Numbered from the stretch's first letter, positions 53,377-62,580 are shown. The stretch is DNA of 64,000 nt from Bacteroidales bacterium (GCA_029210565.1 JARGFQ010000003.1:186001-250000); one strand, 5' to 3'. Notes: generated from the sequence alone by a model not told the origin. Program-made: numbers and translations.

Positions 53377-54558
53377 TCACAGGCATAGTCGGTAGTCCAG
53401 CAGGGTTGCCAGCACCTTATGATATTCGTTTTCCAGTTCCATAAGCCGGTCTTCCGATTCGTAGAGGACTTTCATGTATGCACAATAGTTTACGACAGTA
53501 ATTTCTCCTGCTGCAAGGGCCTTGTCAGGATATTTTGTTCCACCTCCTGCTTCAATAATACTCCTGATCTCTGAAATACTTTTCTTCAATGCCAGGACTC
53601 TGTTATAATCATTTCTTGTCTTCAATTTCAGTTCAAGTAATGTCGCTTCACGAAATGCCTCCAAATAATCAGCAGCAGCTGATGCTGATCTGACTCTGTT
53701 TGAATTAGCCCACAGAGGAATGCTCAGTCCGGCAATCGGACCGGTGTACGCAGTACCTGCAACGATTTCTGATCCGTAACCCACCTGAAATCCAGGCAGG
53801 GAAGCGTTCTTGCTTAGCCTGACCTCCTGCTGACTGATAGTATATTCAAGCTCAGAAATGAGAAAGGCAGGGTGAGAGCGGGATTTCTCGGTTATCAGAA
53901 GTTCTGGATCAGGCAATGCTTTAACCGGGTAATCAGCATATACAATTTCTCCCGCTTCCGATCCGCTCATGTAATGGAGCTTTTCCATGAGCATTTCCCG
54001 GTCCGATTCTCTCCGGTAAATTTCAAGGCTCACGACGGAAAGTTCCAATAATATGTTGTTGTAATCCATTATTGTGGCTTCGCCGTTTTCAATCATTCTT
54101 CCCCAAGTTGATTTCAGTGTCTCATAGCCCTTTTGCCTATCAAGCAATTTTTCAAGAGCCCTGGTATTATAAATGAGGTCAAATATTGTGAGTTCAGCTT
54201 CGAGCAGGGCATTCATCCTTCCCAGGCTAAACTCCTGTTCTGCAAGAATAATGGTGTTATTGTTAATTTTCTTTTGCATCAGGTATTTTGTCGGGAAATC
54301 AAATGACTGTGATACCGACCAGGTCTTTTTATTGCCGGCTGCATCAGTGTTACCGGGCATAAAACCCGCAGACACGAACGGATCTGGAGGGGCATTGCCG
54401 GTCCGTGCCTCAGTTCGTCTTGCCTCAAGCAGCTTTCTGTATGCGGTAATCGACGGATTGTTTTCGGAAACCCTTTCCAGATATTCCGTAATTGATTGAG
54501 CTGACAGCGGTCCGGCAATAAAAATGATCACTGTAAGTATGAATAGTTTCTTAATCAT
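53377..54558 (-). CDS. TolC-like outer-membrane efflux protein (CusC-like)
   Basis: 393 residues. Signal peptide (KKLFILTVIIFIAGPLSAQ) followed by the two-repeat coiled-coil and barrel pattern of OEP proteins (SITEYLERVSENNPSITAYRKLLEARRTEAR; AELTIFDLIYNTRALEKLLDRQKG). It forms the outer-membrane duct of the RND pump. It is the last gene of the unit adaptor-pump-OEP and overlaps the pump gene by 8 bases. Slightly short for the family. Confidence 0.88.
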   Translation of the reverse strand: MIKKLFILTVIIFIAGPLSAQSITEYLERVSENNPSITAYRKLLEARRTEARTGNAPPDPFVSAGFMPGNTDAAGNKKTWSVSQSFDFPTKYLMQKKINNNTIILAEQEFSLGRMNALLEAELTIFDLIYNTRALEKLLDRQKGYETLKSTWGRMIENGEATIMDYNNILLELSVVSLEIYRRESDREMLMEKLHYMSGSEAGEIVYADYPVKALPDPELLITEKSRSHPAFLISELEYTISQQEVRLSKNASLPGFQVGYGSEIVAGTAYTGPIAGLSIPLWANSNRVRSASAAADYLEAFREATLLELKLKTRNDYNRVLALKKSISEIRSIIEAGGGTKYPDKALAAGEITVVNYCAYMKVLYESEDRLMELENEYHKVLATLLDYRLCL

Positions 54559-57500
54559 TTTTGTCTCTTTTTTCCATTAAATAATAAGCTGAGGGAATGA
54601 TGAATACATTCAGCAGCGTGGAGCTGAGCAGTCCTCCAAGAATAACGATGGCCATCGGACTCTGGATCTCATTACCCGGCCTGTCTCCTCCCATGGCAAG
54701 GGGTATAAGTGCAAGTGCGGCAGTCAGGGCTGTCATCAAAATTGCGTTTAGCCTGTCAGCCGACCCTGAGATGATCCGTTCACGGAGAGGCCTCCCTTCC
54801 TGTTTGAGGCGAATATATCTTGAGATCAGAAGTATGCCGTTCCTGGTGGCAATACCGAATAGGGTAATAAAACCTATAATTGAAGGTATACTCACAACAT
54901 TTGAAGAGAGTTTGATTGCAATAATACCCCCAATCAGGGCCAGCGGCAGGTTCAGGAGAACAATCAGAGCCAGCGAACTATTCCTAAACTCCTGGTAAAG
55001 AATAAGGAATATTATCAGAAGGGCTATTACCGATGTTGTCAGCAGCCTCCTGGAAGCGTTTGCCGCACTTTCAAACTGTCCGCCGTACTCAATGTGGTAA
55101 TTCTGAGGCAGCGTTACCTCTGCATTTATCCTCTCCCTGATATCTCTGACAACGCTGCCGACATCGCGCCCGTCAGTGTTGACCGAGATGACGATCCGCC
55201 GCTTTACATTCTCGCGGTTGATTAAAGAGGGACCTGATGAGGATTCTATCTCAGCAACAGATGACAGCGGCACCTTCCTTCCATCATGAGTATCAATAAG
55301 GGAACTGCGAATACCCTCCATCGTGCTCCTGTGTTCATCATTCATCCTTACAACGATCGGGAACCGCTTCTCCTCTTCATAAACATCTGAGACAGCCTGC
55401 CCGCCAATGGCATAGGTTATAAATGAGTTAAAACTGTTCATTCCGATGCCGTAGTTTGCAAGCATTTCCCGACGAGGTTTTATCTTCAACTGAGGTGTTT
55501 CAATCAGTTGCTCGACGTTCAGGTCGCCTATTCCCGGAATATCTTCAATTTCAGATTTAATGACGTTTGCAGTCCTGTAAAGATCATTCAGGTCATCTCC
55601 GAAGAGTTTGATGGCAATGTTGGCCTTGGTACCTGACAGCATCCTGTCCATCCTGTGAGTTATGGGCTGACCGACTTCTATGCTTGCCCCGGGTAACGCC
55701 CGGAGTCTCTCCCGGACTTCTGCGAAAAACTCCTCCCTGCTTCTGCCGTAAAGCACAAAGGGCACATCCAGCTCTGACATATTCTCGCTGAAGAAATGTT
55801 CGGCCAGTTCAGCCCTCCCTGTCTTGCATGCTACTGAGATGACTTCAGGGATATCAAGCAATATCTCCTGTGCCATGACGCCTATTTTGGCTGATTCTTC
55901 AAGAGATATACCGGGGGTGAGTGATATGTTTACAGTCAGCGCCCCCTCATTGAAATTCGGCAGGAAAGAGCTTCCCGCTCTTGTTAGCATGAAAACTGAT
56001 GCCAGGAAGAGGGCTGCAGTCAGTCCGATCAGCCATCTGCTTCTGTTTAAAGTAAATTGAAGTGCATTACGATAGATTCTGCCCAGGTTCCTTTCAGTCC
56101 AGGATCCGTTCACTGCCCGCAGTAGCCGTTTTTCATCAGTCAGGAGATAGCTGCTCAGCACCGGCGTCAGAGTGACTGCAACTATCAGTGAGGCAAAAAG
56201 AGAAACTATGAAAGAAATTCCAAGCGGCCTCAGCATTCTTCCCTCAAGATCACCAAGGAAAAACAACGGAACAAATGTTATGATGATAATGAGCGTGGCA
56301 TTCCAGATTGAAGATCTGACCTCTGATGAAGCCCTGAAAACAACCCTGGTTGTAGGCTCCCTTTTTTCCGGAGTCAGAAGGACATTTTTGCGCAATTGCC
56401 TGTATATGTTCTCTACGTCAATGATGGCGTCATCAACCAATGAGCCAATGGCTATTGCCATACCGCCAAGACTCATGGTGTTGACAGTGTAGCCGAGAAA
56501 TTTCAGGGTGATTATGGCCACAAGAAGTGACAGTGGCATCGCCAGAAGGGAGATGATCGTGGTCCTGACATTGAACAGGAATAAAAAGAGAATGATGACT
56601 ACGAATATTCCGCCTTCCAGCAGCGCCTTGAGCACATTCCTGATGGAGGTATTAATAAATTCAGCCTGGTTGTAGATATCATCATGAAAAGTGAGCGATG
56701 AGCCTGCATTGGCCTGTATGTCACTGATAACATCTTTAATATCACCGGCAAGGGCAACAGTATTTGCATCTGGTTGCCGGGTAATTGTCAACAGCACCGC
56801 ACTCTTTCCCCGGTAAGAACCTGTTCCTATAGCAGGAGTACTGCCAATCTCTACAGAAGCGATGTCGCCAATTCTCACAGGGGTGCCTTCCGAGACTTTG
56901 ACCACAGAATTAGCCAGATCCGACAGCCTGTCACTTCTTGCCATGCCCCTGACAATGTACTTGCTGCCGTATTGATTGATGAATGATCCTGATGTATTAG
57001 TATTCAGCTCTTTGCTTGCACCAATCAGTTCACTCATTGTTACCCCGAAGTAATTCATCTTATTCGGATCAGCCAGAATCTGATATTCCTTTATATCACC
57101 TCCAATCACATTGACCTGTGCTACTCCACCAACTGCCAGCAGTCTGGGTGCCACGGTCCAGTCAGCCATCGTTCTGAGCTCCATGGGAGTCAGTGTGTCC
57201 GATTCAAGTGCGATGATCATCATCTCACCCAAAAGTGATGTCTGCGGGGCAATGACCGGCTTTTCAATCCCTTCAGGCAGTTTGGCATTTGCCTGGATAA
57301 GTCGCTCGGCAACTGTCTGCCGGGCTTTGTATATATCCGTCCCCCAGTCAAATTCAACGAATACAATTGAGAACCCCATTGTTGAGGTGGATCTTACACG
57401 CCTTATGGACGTTGCTCCGTTTACTGCTGTTTCAATTGGAAATGAGACAAGTGTCTCAACCTCTTCCGGTGCCATGCCGCTTGCCTCGGTCATTATTACA

Positions 57501-57640
57501 ACCGTCGGGGCTGTCAGCTCCGGGAAAATGTCAATATCTATCCGCAATGTAACAATGGTTCCGGTGATTATCAGAAGGAGAGCTCCTATGACGATGCTCA
57601 GCCTGTTCCTTAAGGAATAGTCTATTATTTTATCAAGCAT
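54551..57640 (-). CDS. Heavy-metal efflux RND pump (CusA/CzcA family)
   Basis: 1029 residues, usual length. Twelve membrane helices with two large periplasmic loops. Family signatures: LRNRLSIVIGALLLIITGTIV at the start, EVETLVSFPIETAVNGATSI, and the proton-relay helix GSLVDDAIIDVENIYRQLR near residue 400. It exports a metal ion using protons. The relay DD...E differs from the CusA type, so copper/silver versus zinc/cobalt/cadmium cannot be decided. Between the adaptor (12-base gap) and the OEP gene (overlap of 8). Confidence 0.92.
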   Translation of the reverse strand: MLDKIIDYSLRNRLSIVIGALLLIITGTIVTLRIDIDIFPELTAPTVVIMTEASGMAPEEVETLVSFPIETAVNGATSIRRVRSTSTMGFSIVFVEFDWGTDIYKARQTVAERLIQANAKLPEGIEKPVIAPQTSLLGEMMIIALESDTLTPMELRTMADWTVAPRLLAVGGVAQVNVIGGDIKEYQILADPNKMNYFGVTMSELIGASKELNTNTSGSFINQYGSKYIVRGMARSDRLSDLANSVVKVSEGTPVRIGDIASVEIGSTPAIGTGSYRGKSAVLLTITRQPDANTVALAGDIKDVISDIQANAGSSLTFHDDIYNQAEFINTSIRNVLKALLEGGIFVVIILFLFLFNVRTTIISLLAMPLSLLVAIITLKFLGYTVNTMSLGGMAIAIGSLVDDAIIDVENIYRQLRKNVLLTPEKREPTTRVVFRASSEVRSSIWNATLIIIITFVPLFFLGDLEGRMLRPLGISFIVSLFASLIVAVTLTPVLSSYLLTDEKRLLRAVNGSWTERNLGRIYRNALQFTLNRSRWLIGLTAALFLASVFMLTRAGSSFLPNFNEGALTVNISLTPGISLEESAKIGVMAQEILLDIPEVISVACKTGRAELAEHFFSENMSELDVPFVLYGRSREEFFAEVRERLRALPGASIEVGQPITHRMDRMLSGTKANIAIKLFGDDLNDLYRTANVIKSEIEDIPGIGDLNVEQLIETPQLKIKPRREMLANYGIGMNSFNSFITYAIGGQAVSDVYEEEKRFPIVVRMNDEHRSTMEGIRSSLIDTHDGRKVPLSSVAEIESSSGPSLINRENVKRRIVISVNTDGRDVGSVVRDIRERINAEVTLPQNYHIEYGGQFESAANASRRLLTTSVIALLIIFLILYQEFRNSSLALIVLLNLPLALIGGIIAIKLSSNVVSIPSIIGFITLFGIATRNGILLISRYIRLKQEGRPLRERIISGSADRLNAILMTALTAALALIPLAMGGDRPGNEIQSPMAIVILGGLLSSTLLNVFIIPSAYYLMEKRDKND

Positions 57641-57651
57641 GGTCTGCAGGA

Positions 57652-58824
57652 TTAATGGTTATGTGCAGGGGCAGAGACAGACATCTGGGACAGTTTCACC
57701 AGATAGGTGCCTGAGGCAACAATACGTTCTCCCTCATTGAGCCCTGAAAGCACCTGGGTCTTTTCTCCGTCGCTGTAACCGGTGGTGATGTACTTCTTGT
57801 CAAAGTCGCCATCTTCATGTGCAACAAAAACGTAGAGCCTTCCGAACTCCTCCATAAGCGCACTGTTGGGAACCGTCAATGCATCAGCTGCCTGCCTGCC
57901 TATAAGATAGACCTCAGCATAGGTCCCCTCGATCAGCTCCGGCTCATAATCGAGACTAAAGTAAACCGGGATTAGGAGTGAACTCTCCCCCGTACTCTTG
58001 CCGTAGGATATTTTCCGGCCGTTCATTTCAACGGTTTTGAATATCCTGTCGCTGTACCCAACCTTGAAATTGGCACTCACCGCTGATGAAGCGGCGGCCA
58101 GGTCATCAGGCCTGACATCAGCCCTCAAAACAAGTCTGCGGCCTGAGATCACTGATGCCATTGGCTGGCCTGCCATGACCTTCTGTCCATCGGCAACAAA
58201 AATGTCGCGGATGTATCCTGAAACAGGTGCGATAACCCTGCTGCCTCCCGTACCGTAGACGGCCTCAATGTTATCATACTCGCTGCTGATCTTTTCAAAC
58301 TCATTCCTGGCCGCCAGATAATGCTCTTCGGTTATTATCTTTTCGGCAATAAGTTTTTCAGCCCTCTCAAAATTCATTCTGGCACGGTCAAGATCAGACT
58401 TGATCTGCCGGAATCTAAGATCCGTGTTGTCGTCAGACAGATTCCCGCCGGCAACGCTGAAGAGTGCCTGCCCTTGTGAAATCTTCACTCCCGGCAACAA
58501 AAATTCTTCACCGAATTTTACGAGTCCTGATGATTTGGAAGTGATCGTGATCAGATCCCGGTTATCGGCCATGATCCGGCCTCCGGTTTTCAAAACAAAA
58601 GAAAATGGTTGCGTCACAAGGGTAACGATCTCAAAATGTGCAGAGTCCTGAGCATGGGAACCGGGGATGACAGTTGCTGGGCCAGGTTCCTCCTTATGGG
58701 CACCGGTAGTTACAGCCTCGTGGTCATGTTCCTCTTCTGATTCATGACCGGCATCAGAGCTCGGGGCACATGCGGCGATTCCTGCCAGTAGCAGGACAAA
58801 CAACATATATAATATAGATTTCAT
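57652..58824 (-). CDS. RND efflux adaptor lipoprotein with His-rich N-terminus (CusB-like)
   Basis: 390 residues. A lipobox (LLLAGIAAC) is followed by a His/Glu-rich stretch (HESEEEHDHEAVTTGAHKEE) that could bind metal, then the membrane-fusion-protein domains: barrel-sandwich hybrid (RIMADNRDLITITSKSSGLV), helical hairpin (DLDRARMNFERAEKLIAEKIIT) and beta-barrel parts. The C-terminus ends APAHNH. First structural gene of the pump operon; 12 bases before the pump gene. Confidence 0.9.
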   Translation of the reverse strand: MKSILYMLFVLLLAGIAACAPSSDAGHESEEEHDHEAVTTGAHKEEPGPATVIPGSHAQDSAHFEIVTLVTQPFSFVLKTGGRIMADNRDLITITSKSSGLVKFGEEFLLPGVKISQGQALFSVAGGNLSDDNTDLRFRQIKSDLDRARMNFERAEKLIAEKIITEEHYLAARNEFEKISSEYDNIEAVYGTGGSRVIAPVSGYIRDIFVADGQKVMAGQPMASVISGRRLVLRADVRPDDLAAASSAVSANFKVGYSDRIFKTVEMNGRKISYGKSTGESSLLIPVYFSLDYEPELIEGTYAEVYLIGRQAADALTVPNSALMEEFGRLYVFVAHEDGDFDKKYITTGYSDGEKTQVLSGLNEGERIVASGTYLVKLSQMSVSAPAHNH

Positions 58825-58880
58825 TTGTCAGCAGAATTAAAATATCAGTTAAAATTGATTGAACATCCTGTGGGAGCCGG

Positions 58881-59261
58881 TTATGCTGACGGTGGGGCGC
58901 GCAATAAAGTTGACCCGGGCAAAAGTTCCCTGTAAAAGTATTGATCAATGAAAATTAGACTTGATTCAATTTCCCAGACGAGGAAAGCAAAGTCCGGTGA
59001 GTCTGAGGGTGCCGGAAGATTGTCTTGTGAGAGCTGGTGAAAAAGCAGTCCGGAGATCCGGCATACCGGAGACTCTTCACACTGATCATGAAATTCAGCG
59101 GTAACTGCATTGGCATCATGGCTGCACTTAGTTATAAAATCATGCCTGTTCAGCAATGCCGGATTATTCTCCGCATGGTTGTGAGGAATAATACTGTGTG
59201 CCAGTATTATCAGCATGCAGAGCACCATTGACCAGCTCTTTATCTTTCGTCCTTTGCGCAA
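58881..59261 (-). CDS. Small exported His/Cys-containing protein upstream of the efflux operon
   Basis: 126 residues. A signal anchor (SWSMVLCMLIILAHSIIPHNH) is followed by HAENN, then CSHDAN, FHDQCEESPVCR. The HNH pair right after the helix and the three Cys could bind a metal. Bacteroidota often carry a small His-containing secreted protein before Cus-type pumps; the DUF name (perhaps DUF6769) is from memory. It starts the unit 56 bases before the adaptor. Function unknown. Confidence 0.7.
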   Translation of the reverse strand: MRKGRKIKSWSMVLCMLIILAHSIIPHNHAENNPALLNRHDFITKCSHDANAVTAEFHDQCEESPVCRISGLLFHQLSQDNLPAPSDSPDFAFLVWEIESSLIFIDQYFYRELLPGSTLLRAPPSA

Positions 59262-59393
59262 GTATCAATATATTCGGCAAATGTAATTACTTCTGATGTA
59301 ACTGACTTACCAAAAGGGTTAAAACTTCTTAAAGTCTGACGCAGTTTGTGCATCCCGGGCCCAGTATCGTAATGTCAGGCATAGTTATTAATA

Positions 59394-60737
59394 TTAATAA
59401 AGTGAACCATAGATCGACCCTGAAATAGTTGCCATTACAACTACAAGGCTGACGTATACCGCAGTCTTTTGATTTCCAATAATACCTCGTATAACCAGCA
59501 TATTGGGCAGCGAGAGCGAAGGTCCTGCAAGGAGAAGAGCCAGGGCCGGGCCTTTACCCATTCCTGAGGCTATGAGCCCCTGCAAAATAGGCACCTCAGT
59601 CAGTGTGGCGAAATACATGAACGCGCCCACTATTGATGCAAAGAAGTTTGATGATATTGAATTACCACCTACCAGCTTTGCGATCCATTCATTCGGGACT
59701 ACACCCGGGAGACTCTGGCCGTCGTGGGTAGAGCCAAGGAGAAACCCGGCAATCACCACACCGATTCCAAGGAGGGGGATAATCTGCTTGGCGAATCCCC
59801 ATGTCGAGAGGGTCCATTCACGGTTTTCATCGTCCTGTTTATCAAATAATGTTATAACGCTTAGCGCAGCTATTCCAACAATCATCGGGACCAATGGCCT
59901 TAGCTTATCACTTTCAATCAGTGAATTCGACAAGAATACCGATACCACAGTCACAACTGCGGCGGCCAATACCCACTGCCATTTAACCTTAAGGATCTTA
60001 ATCAGTGACCATGCAAGCACCAGGCTGAACAATCCCGTTATGCACCATTTGTATGAATAGATATAGTACCAGGCACTTGATGTATCATTGGCAGCCGGGC
60101 TACCCCAGTTGGCAAATACAAGTATCAGCACCAGTGTAAAGAAATGAGTCATCGTCTGCCACATCGGTCTTCTTTCGGGCTCTACCATCAGGTTCATCTG
60201 ACCCTCTCTTTTCTGCTTCTCCTCATTACGGTAGATCAGTGACATGATCAGTCCTATCACCACGCTGAAAACCACAGCCCCTATAACACGTGCAATACCC
60301 ATTTCAAAGCCCAGGATGCGGGCCGTAAGAATGATCGCCAAAATATTGATTGCCGGACCGGAATAGAGAAATGCTATTGCCGGGCCAAGACCTGCGCCGC
60401 GTTTGTTAATGCTTGAGAAGAGCGGCAGTATTGTGCATGAACAGACTGCCAGAATGGTTCCGGAGACGGCGGCAACGGAGTATGCGAGCCATTTCTTTGC
60501 ATTGGCTCCGAAATACCTGATCACCGACCCCTGACTGACAAATACCGATATAACACCGGCAATGAAGAATGCCGGCAGAAGACAAAGAATAACATGCTCC
60601 CTGGCATACCACTTTACCAGATCAAAAGTCGCCGCAATCGCAGTGTTGAATCGGGCGCTTTCTATCGGCATGAAAAACGCAAAGACAAATACAACAGTGA
60701 TCCACAACAGAATCTTCAGTTCTTTTTTCAGTTCCAT
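59394..60737 (-). CDS. DUF318/ArsP-like permease
   Basis: 447 residues with eight or more membrane helices. The pair CSC in AAVSGTILAVCSCTILPLFSSINKRGAGLG and the SGPAINILAI motif are typical of the permease family PF03773, which includes ArsP, an exporter of trivalent organoarsenicals. Last gene of the unit that starts with arsR. It has its own copy of the operator 19 bp before its start. Export of methylated or aromatic arsenicals is likely by context but not proven. Confidence 0.85.
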   Translation of the reverse strand: MELKKELKILLWITVVFVFAFFMPIESARFNTAIAATFDLVKWYAREHVILCLLPAFFIAGVISVFVSQGSVIRYFGANAKKWLAYSVAAVSGTILAVCSCTILPLFSSINKRGAGLGPAIAFLYSGPAINILAIILTARILGFEMGIARVIGAVVFSVVIGLIMSLIYRNEEKQKREGQMNLMVEPERRPMWQTMTHFFTLVLILVFANWGSPAANDTSSAWYYIYSYKWCITGLFSLVLAWSLIKILKVKWQWVLAAAVVTVVSVFLSNSLIESDKLRPLVPMIVGIAALSVITLFDKQDDENREWTLSTWGFAKQIIPLLGIGVVIAGFLLGSTHDGQSLPGVVPNEWIAKLVGGNSISSNFFASIVGAFMYFATLTEVPILQGLIASGMGKGPALALLLAGPSLSLPNMLVIRGIIGNQKTAVYVSLVVVMATISGSIYGSLY

Positions 60738-60755
60738 TTTAAGCTAAAGATTATC

Positions 60756-60775
60756 ATTTCGTAAAAACCCGAAAT
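60756..60775. promoter_or_regulatory. ArsR-type operator B, before the permease
   Basis: ATTTCG-N8-CGAAAT, exact arms (flanked by C and G to give 7-bp arms), ending 19 bp before the permease start. The same distance is seen at operator C before the ArsE-like gene. Confidence 0.72.
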
Positions 60776-60792
60776 GCATATATAATTTTTTT

Positions 60793-61494
60793 TTAAAATA
60801 TGGCTATTATAATATAGTATATCCCCACTCCGATGAACAGTACGGCAACCACCCTCCTGAACCATATCTCGAAGGTCTTGATACGGCTGTACATCTTTCC
60901 AACATTGCTTACCGCATAAGCCAGCAACCATGCAAAAATGATTACAGGAATTCCGGTGGCGATGGCAAAAATCAGGGGCAGATAGAGTCCGTCAGCACTG
61001 GCCACAGTCATAGGTATCAGAATTACGAAGTATAAAACTCCACTGTATGGGCAGAATGCCATGGCAAACAGAATTCCTAGCAAAAGGGTATTCAGATAAC
61101 TCTTCCTGCCCCTCTCCCCTATCTTTTCCGTGATCGATCCCATGGCCCCCGGAAGCTTGAATTTGATAAAGTCGAGCATGAAAAAACCTATCAGGATCAG
61201 AACCGGACCCAGCAGTTTTTCTCCCCATTTCTGGAACCAGCCGGTGATATCCATCTGGCTGGCGCCGAAGAAAATGATCAGGGCTAAACCCACATAGGTA
61301 ATTGCCCTTCCCAGAGTATAAACAAGCCCGTTGAGAAATACCCTTCTCCGGTCAGTAAGATCACGGCTGATAAACCCTATTGCCGAAATATTCGTTGCCA
61401 GCGGGCAGGGGCTGATGGCGGTCATCAGCCCCAGAATGGCCGCTGTTGTAAATGCGTACTGCGAATTCTCAAGTATCCGCTGCAGAAGCTCCAT
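60793..61494 (-). CDS. ArsG-like membrane transporter (CcdA/DsbD-type)
   Basis: 233 residues with six membrane helices in the CcdA/DsbD-membrane-domain fold; the first motif is AISPCPLATNISAIGFI and the second FAMAFCPYSGVLYF, each with the conserved CP. It starts 3 bases after the ArsF-like stop. In Shewanella the ArsEFG system uses ArsG to export aromatic arsenicals. Alternatively it passes electrons like CcdA. The arsR neighbour favours the first. Confidence 0.82.
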   Translation of the reverse strand: MELLQRILENSQYAFTTAAILGLMTAISPCPLATNISAIGFISRDLTDRRRVFLNGLVYTLGRAITYVGLALIIFFGASQMDITGWFQKWGEKLLGPVLILIGFFMLDFIKFKLPGAMGSITEKIGERGRKSYLNTLLLGILFAMAFCPYSGVLYFVILIPMTVASADGLYLPLIFAIATGIPVIIFAWLLAYAVSNVGKMYSRIKTFEIWFRRVVAVLFIGVGIYYIIIAIF

Positions 61495-61497
61495 TGA

Positions 61498-61938
61498 TTA
61501 TTTTATCTCCCTTACGAGTGGATCAATTGTTTTTTTGATCTCAGCCGTAAACTTCTCGAAGTTATTATTGGCATACATGAAACCTTCAGCTGTAAGATCC
61601 TTCCTGAAATCACCGCTCATGATCACCAGTGCCTGCCCTGTGACTTTTGCCTTTTCAGCAAGCGGCTTACTCTTCTCGTCCTCAAGATTGAATGAAGCGA
61701 ATGTGATTGTTCCTTTACTGTATTCGTCAGGATAGAGTGCAACTATAGCTTCCTGAGCTTTGTTTTCAACTGCAATGCATGTGACACACCTGCGTGAAAA
61801 GTGAAAATAATATACCTCCACCTTATCAGCCGCGGTTGCAGTTGTGTCAGAAGCAATATCAGCTTTGATGCCAGGCCTGAATGCCAGAAAGGCAGCCAGA
61901 GCAACAAAAATGACTGAAATCCAGATTATCTTCTTCAT
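61498..61938 (-). CDS. ArsF-like exported thioredoxin-fold protein
   Basis: 146 residues. N-terminal signal anchor (KKIIWISVIFVALAAFLAF), then a thioredoxin-like domain with VEVYYFHFSRRCVTCIAVENKA, whose CVTC may be redox-active. The pattern matches ArsF of arsEFG operons, where ArsE and ArsF reduce nitro-aromatic arsenicals. It is 15 bases after the ArsE-like stop and 3 bases before the ArsG-like start. Confidence 0.8.
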   Translation of the reverse strand: MKKIIWISVIFVALAAFLAFRPGIKADIASDTTATAADKVEVYYFHFSRRCVTCIAVENKAQEAIVALYPDEYSKGTITFASFNLEDEKSKPLAEKAKVTGQALVIMSGDFRKDLTAEGFMYANNNFEKFTAEIKKTIDPLVREIK

Positions 61939-61952
61939 CGGTCTATCATTAT

Positions 61953-62186
61953 TTAGTTGATTAATAACTTTTTAAGCTCATCAGCTGAAGGCACCCGTCC
62001 CTTCAGAACAACCTTCTCATTGACCACAAGGGCCGGGGTCGTCATCACGCCGTAGTTCATTATGGCCACGATATCCTCAACTTTTGAAACAGTGGCTTCA
62101 ATTCCGTTCTGCTCCACAACCTCACGTGTCAGTTTCTCAAGGGTTTTGCATTTGGGGCACCCCGGGCCCAGAATCTTAATCTCCAT
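61953..62186 (-). CDS. Small thioredoxin/glutaredoxin-like protein (ArsE-like)
   Basis: 77 residues. EIKILGPGCPKCKTLEKLTREVV has the CPKC redox pair, and MTTPALVVNEKVVLKG the cis-proline of the MTH895/TM0996 family. It would be cytoplasmic and corresponds to ArsE in arsEFG operons. The ATG at 62186 is chosen because it fits the family; the frame upstream passes through operator C. Confidence 0.85.
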   Translation of the reverse strand: MEIKILGPGCPKCKTLEKLTREVVEQNGIEATVSKVEDIVAIMNYGVMTTPALVVNEKVVLKGRVPSADELKKLLIN

Positions 62187-62204
62187 ATCTCTTATTCTCC
62201 TTTC

Positions 62205-62224
62205 ATTTCGTAAAACGTCGAAAT
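62205..62224. promoter_or_regulatory. ArsR-type operator C, before the ArsE-like gene
   Basis: ATTTCG-N8-CGAAAT, exact arms, 19 bp before the ArsE-like start. On the minus strand TAATATTG, close to TAnnTTTG, lies 2 bp upstream, so a bound repressor would cover the transcription start. Confidence 0.72.
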
Positions 62225-62239
62225 ACAATATTAAATTTT

Positions 62240-62557
62240 TTATCGCTTGAAAAATTTATTCAGTAACAATTTTGCCTCGTCCCAATTCTCTCTGTTGATG
62301 CAGTATTTAATATAGGGAGGATTGATCTCTCCCTGTATCAGCCCCGCCTTCTTCAGCTCCTTAAGATGTTCTGACAGGGTTGAGCGGGCTATGGGCAGTT
62401 CCTCTGCCATATCACCGCTGTAACAGCATTTGTTGAGATTGTTTGCCAGAAAATCCATTACGAATACCCTCACCGGGTGAGAGAGTGCCTTGGCATACCT
62501 AGCCAGCTTCTCCTGATCATCTGAATAATATTTTTTCCTGGGCAGCTTGGCTTCCAT
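62240..62557 (-). CDS. arsR: ArsR-family transcriptional repressor
   Basis: 105 residues. Winged-helix DNA-binding domain with YAKALSHPVRVFVMDFLANNLN, a recognition helix in IARSTLSEHLKELKKAGLIQGE and wing PPYIKYCIN. Cysteines near NKCCYSGDMAEEL and YCIN could bind As(III). It should leave DNA when arsenic binds. It is the first gene of the arsR-arsE-arsF-arsG-permease set, and its own start is 4 bp from an operator copy. Confidence 0.93.
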   Translation of the reverse strand: MEAKLPRKKYYSDDQEKLARYAKALSHPVRVFVMDFLANNLNKCCYSGDMAEELPIARSTLSEHLKELKKAGLIQGEINPPYIKYCINRENWDEAKLLLNKFFKR

Positions 62558-62560
62558 TTC

Positions 62561-62580
62561 ATTTCGGGAAACGACGAAAC
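62561..62580. promoter_or_regulatory. ArsR-type operator D, before arsR
   Basis: ATTTCG-N8-CGAAAC, one mismatch to the other three. It ends 4 bp before the arsR start and abuts the -7 element, suiting autorepression. Confidence 0.65.

Noticed and set aside
53073..53444. Alternative plus-strand frame overlapping the Cys-rich protein
   Set aside because: The frame at 53006-53341 has a signal peptide and an ordered Cys pattern; the other frame has neither and runs into the convergent OEP gene.
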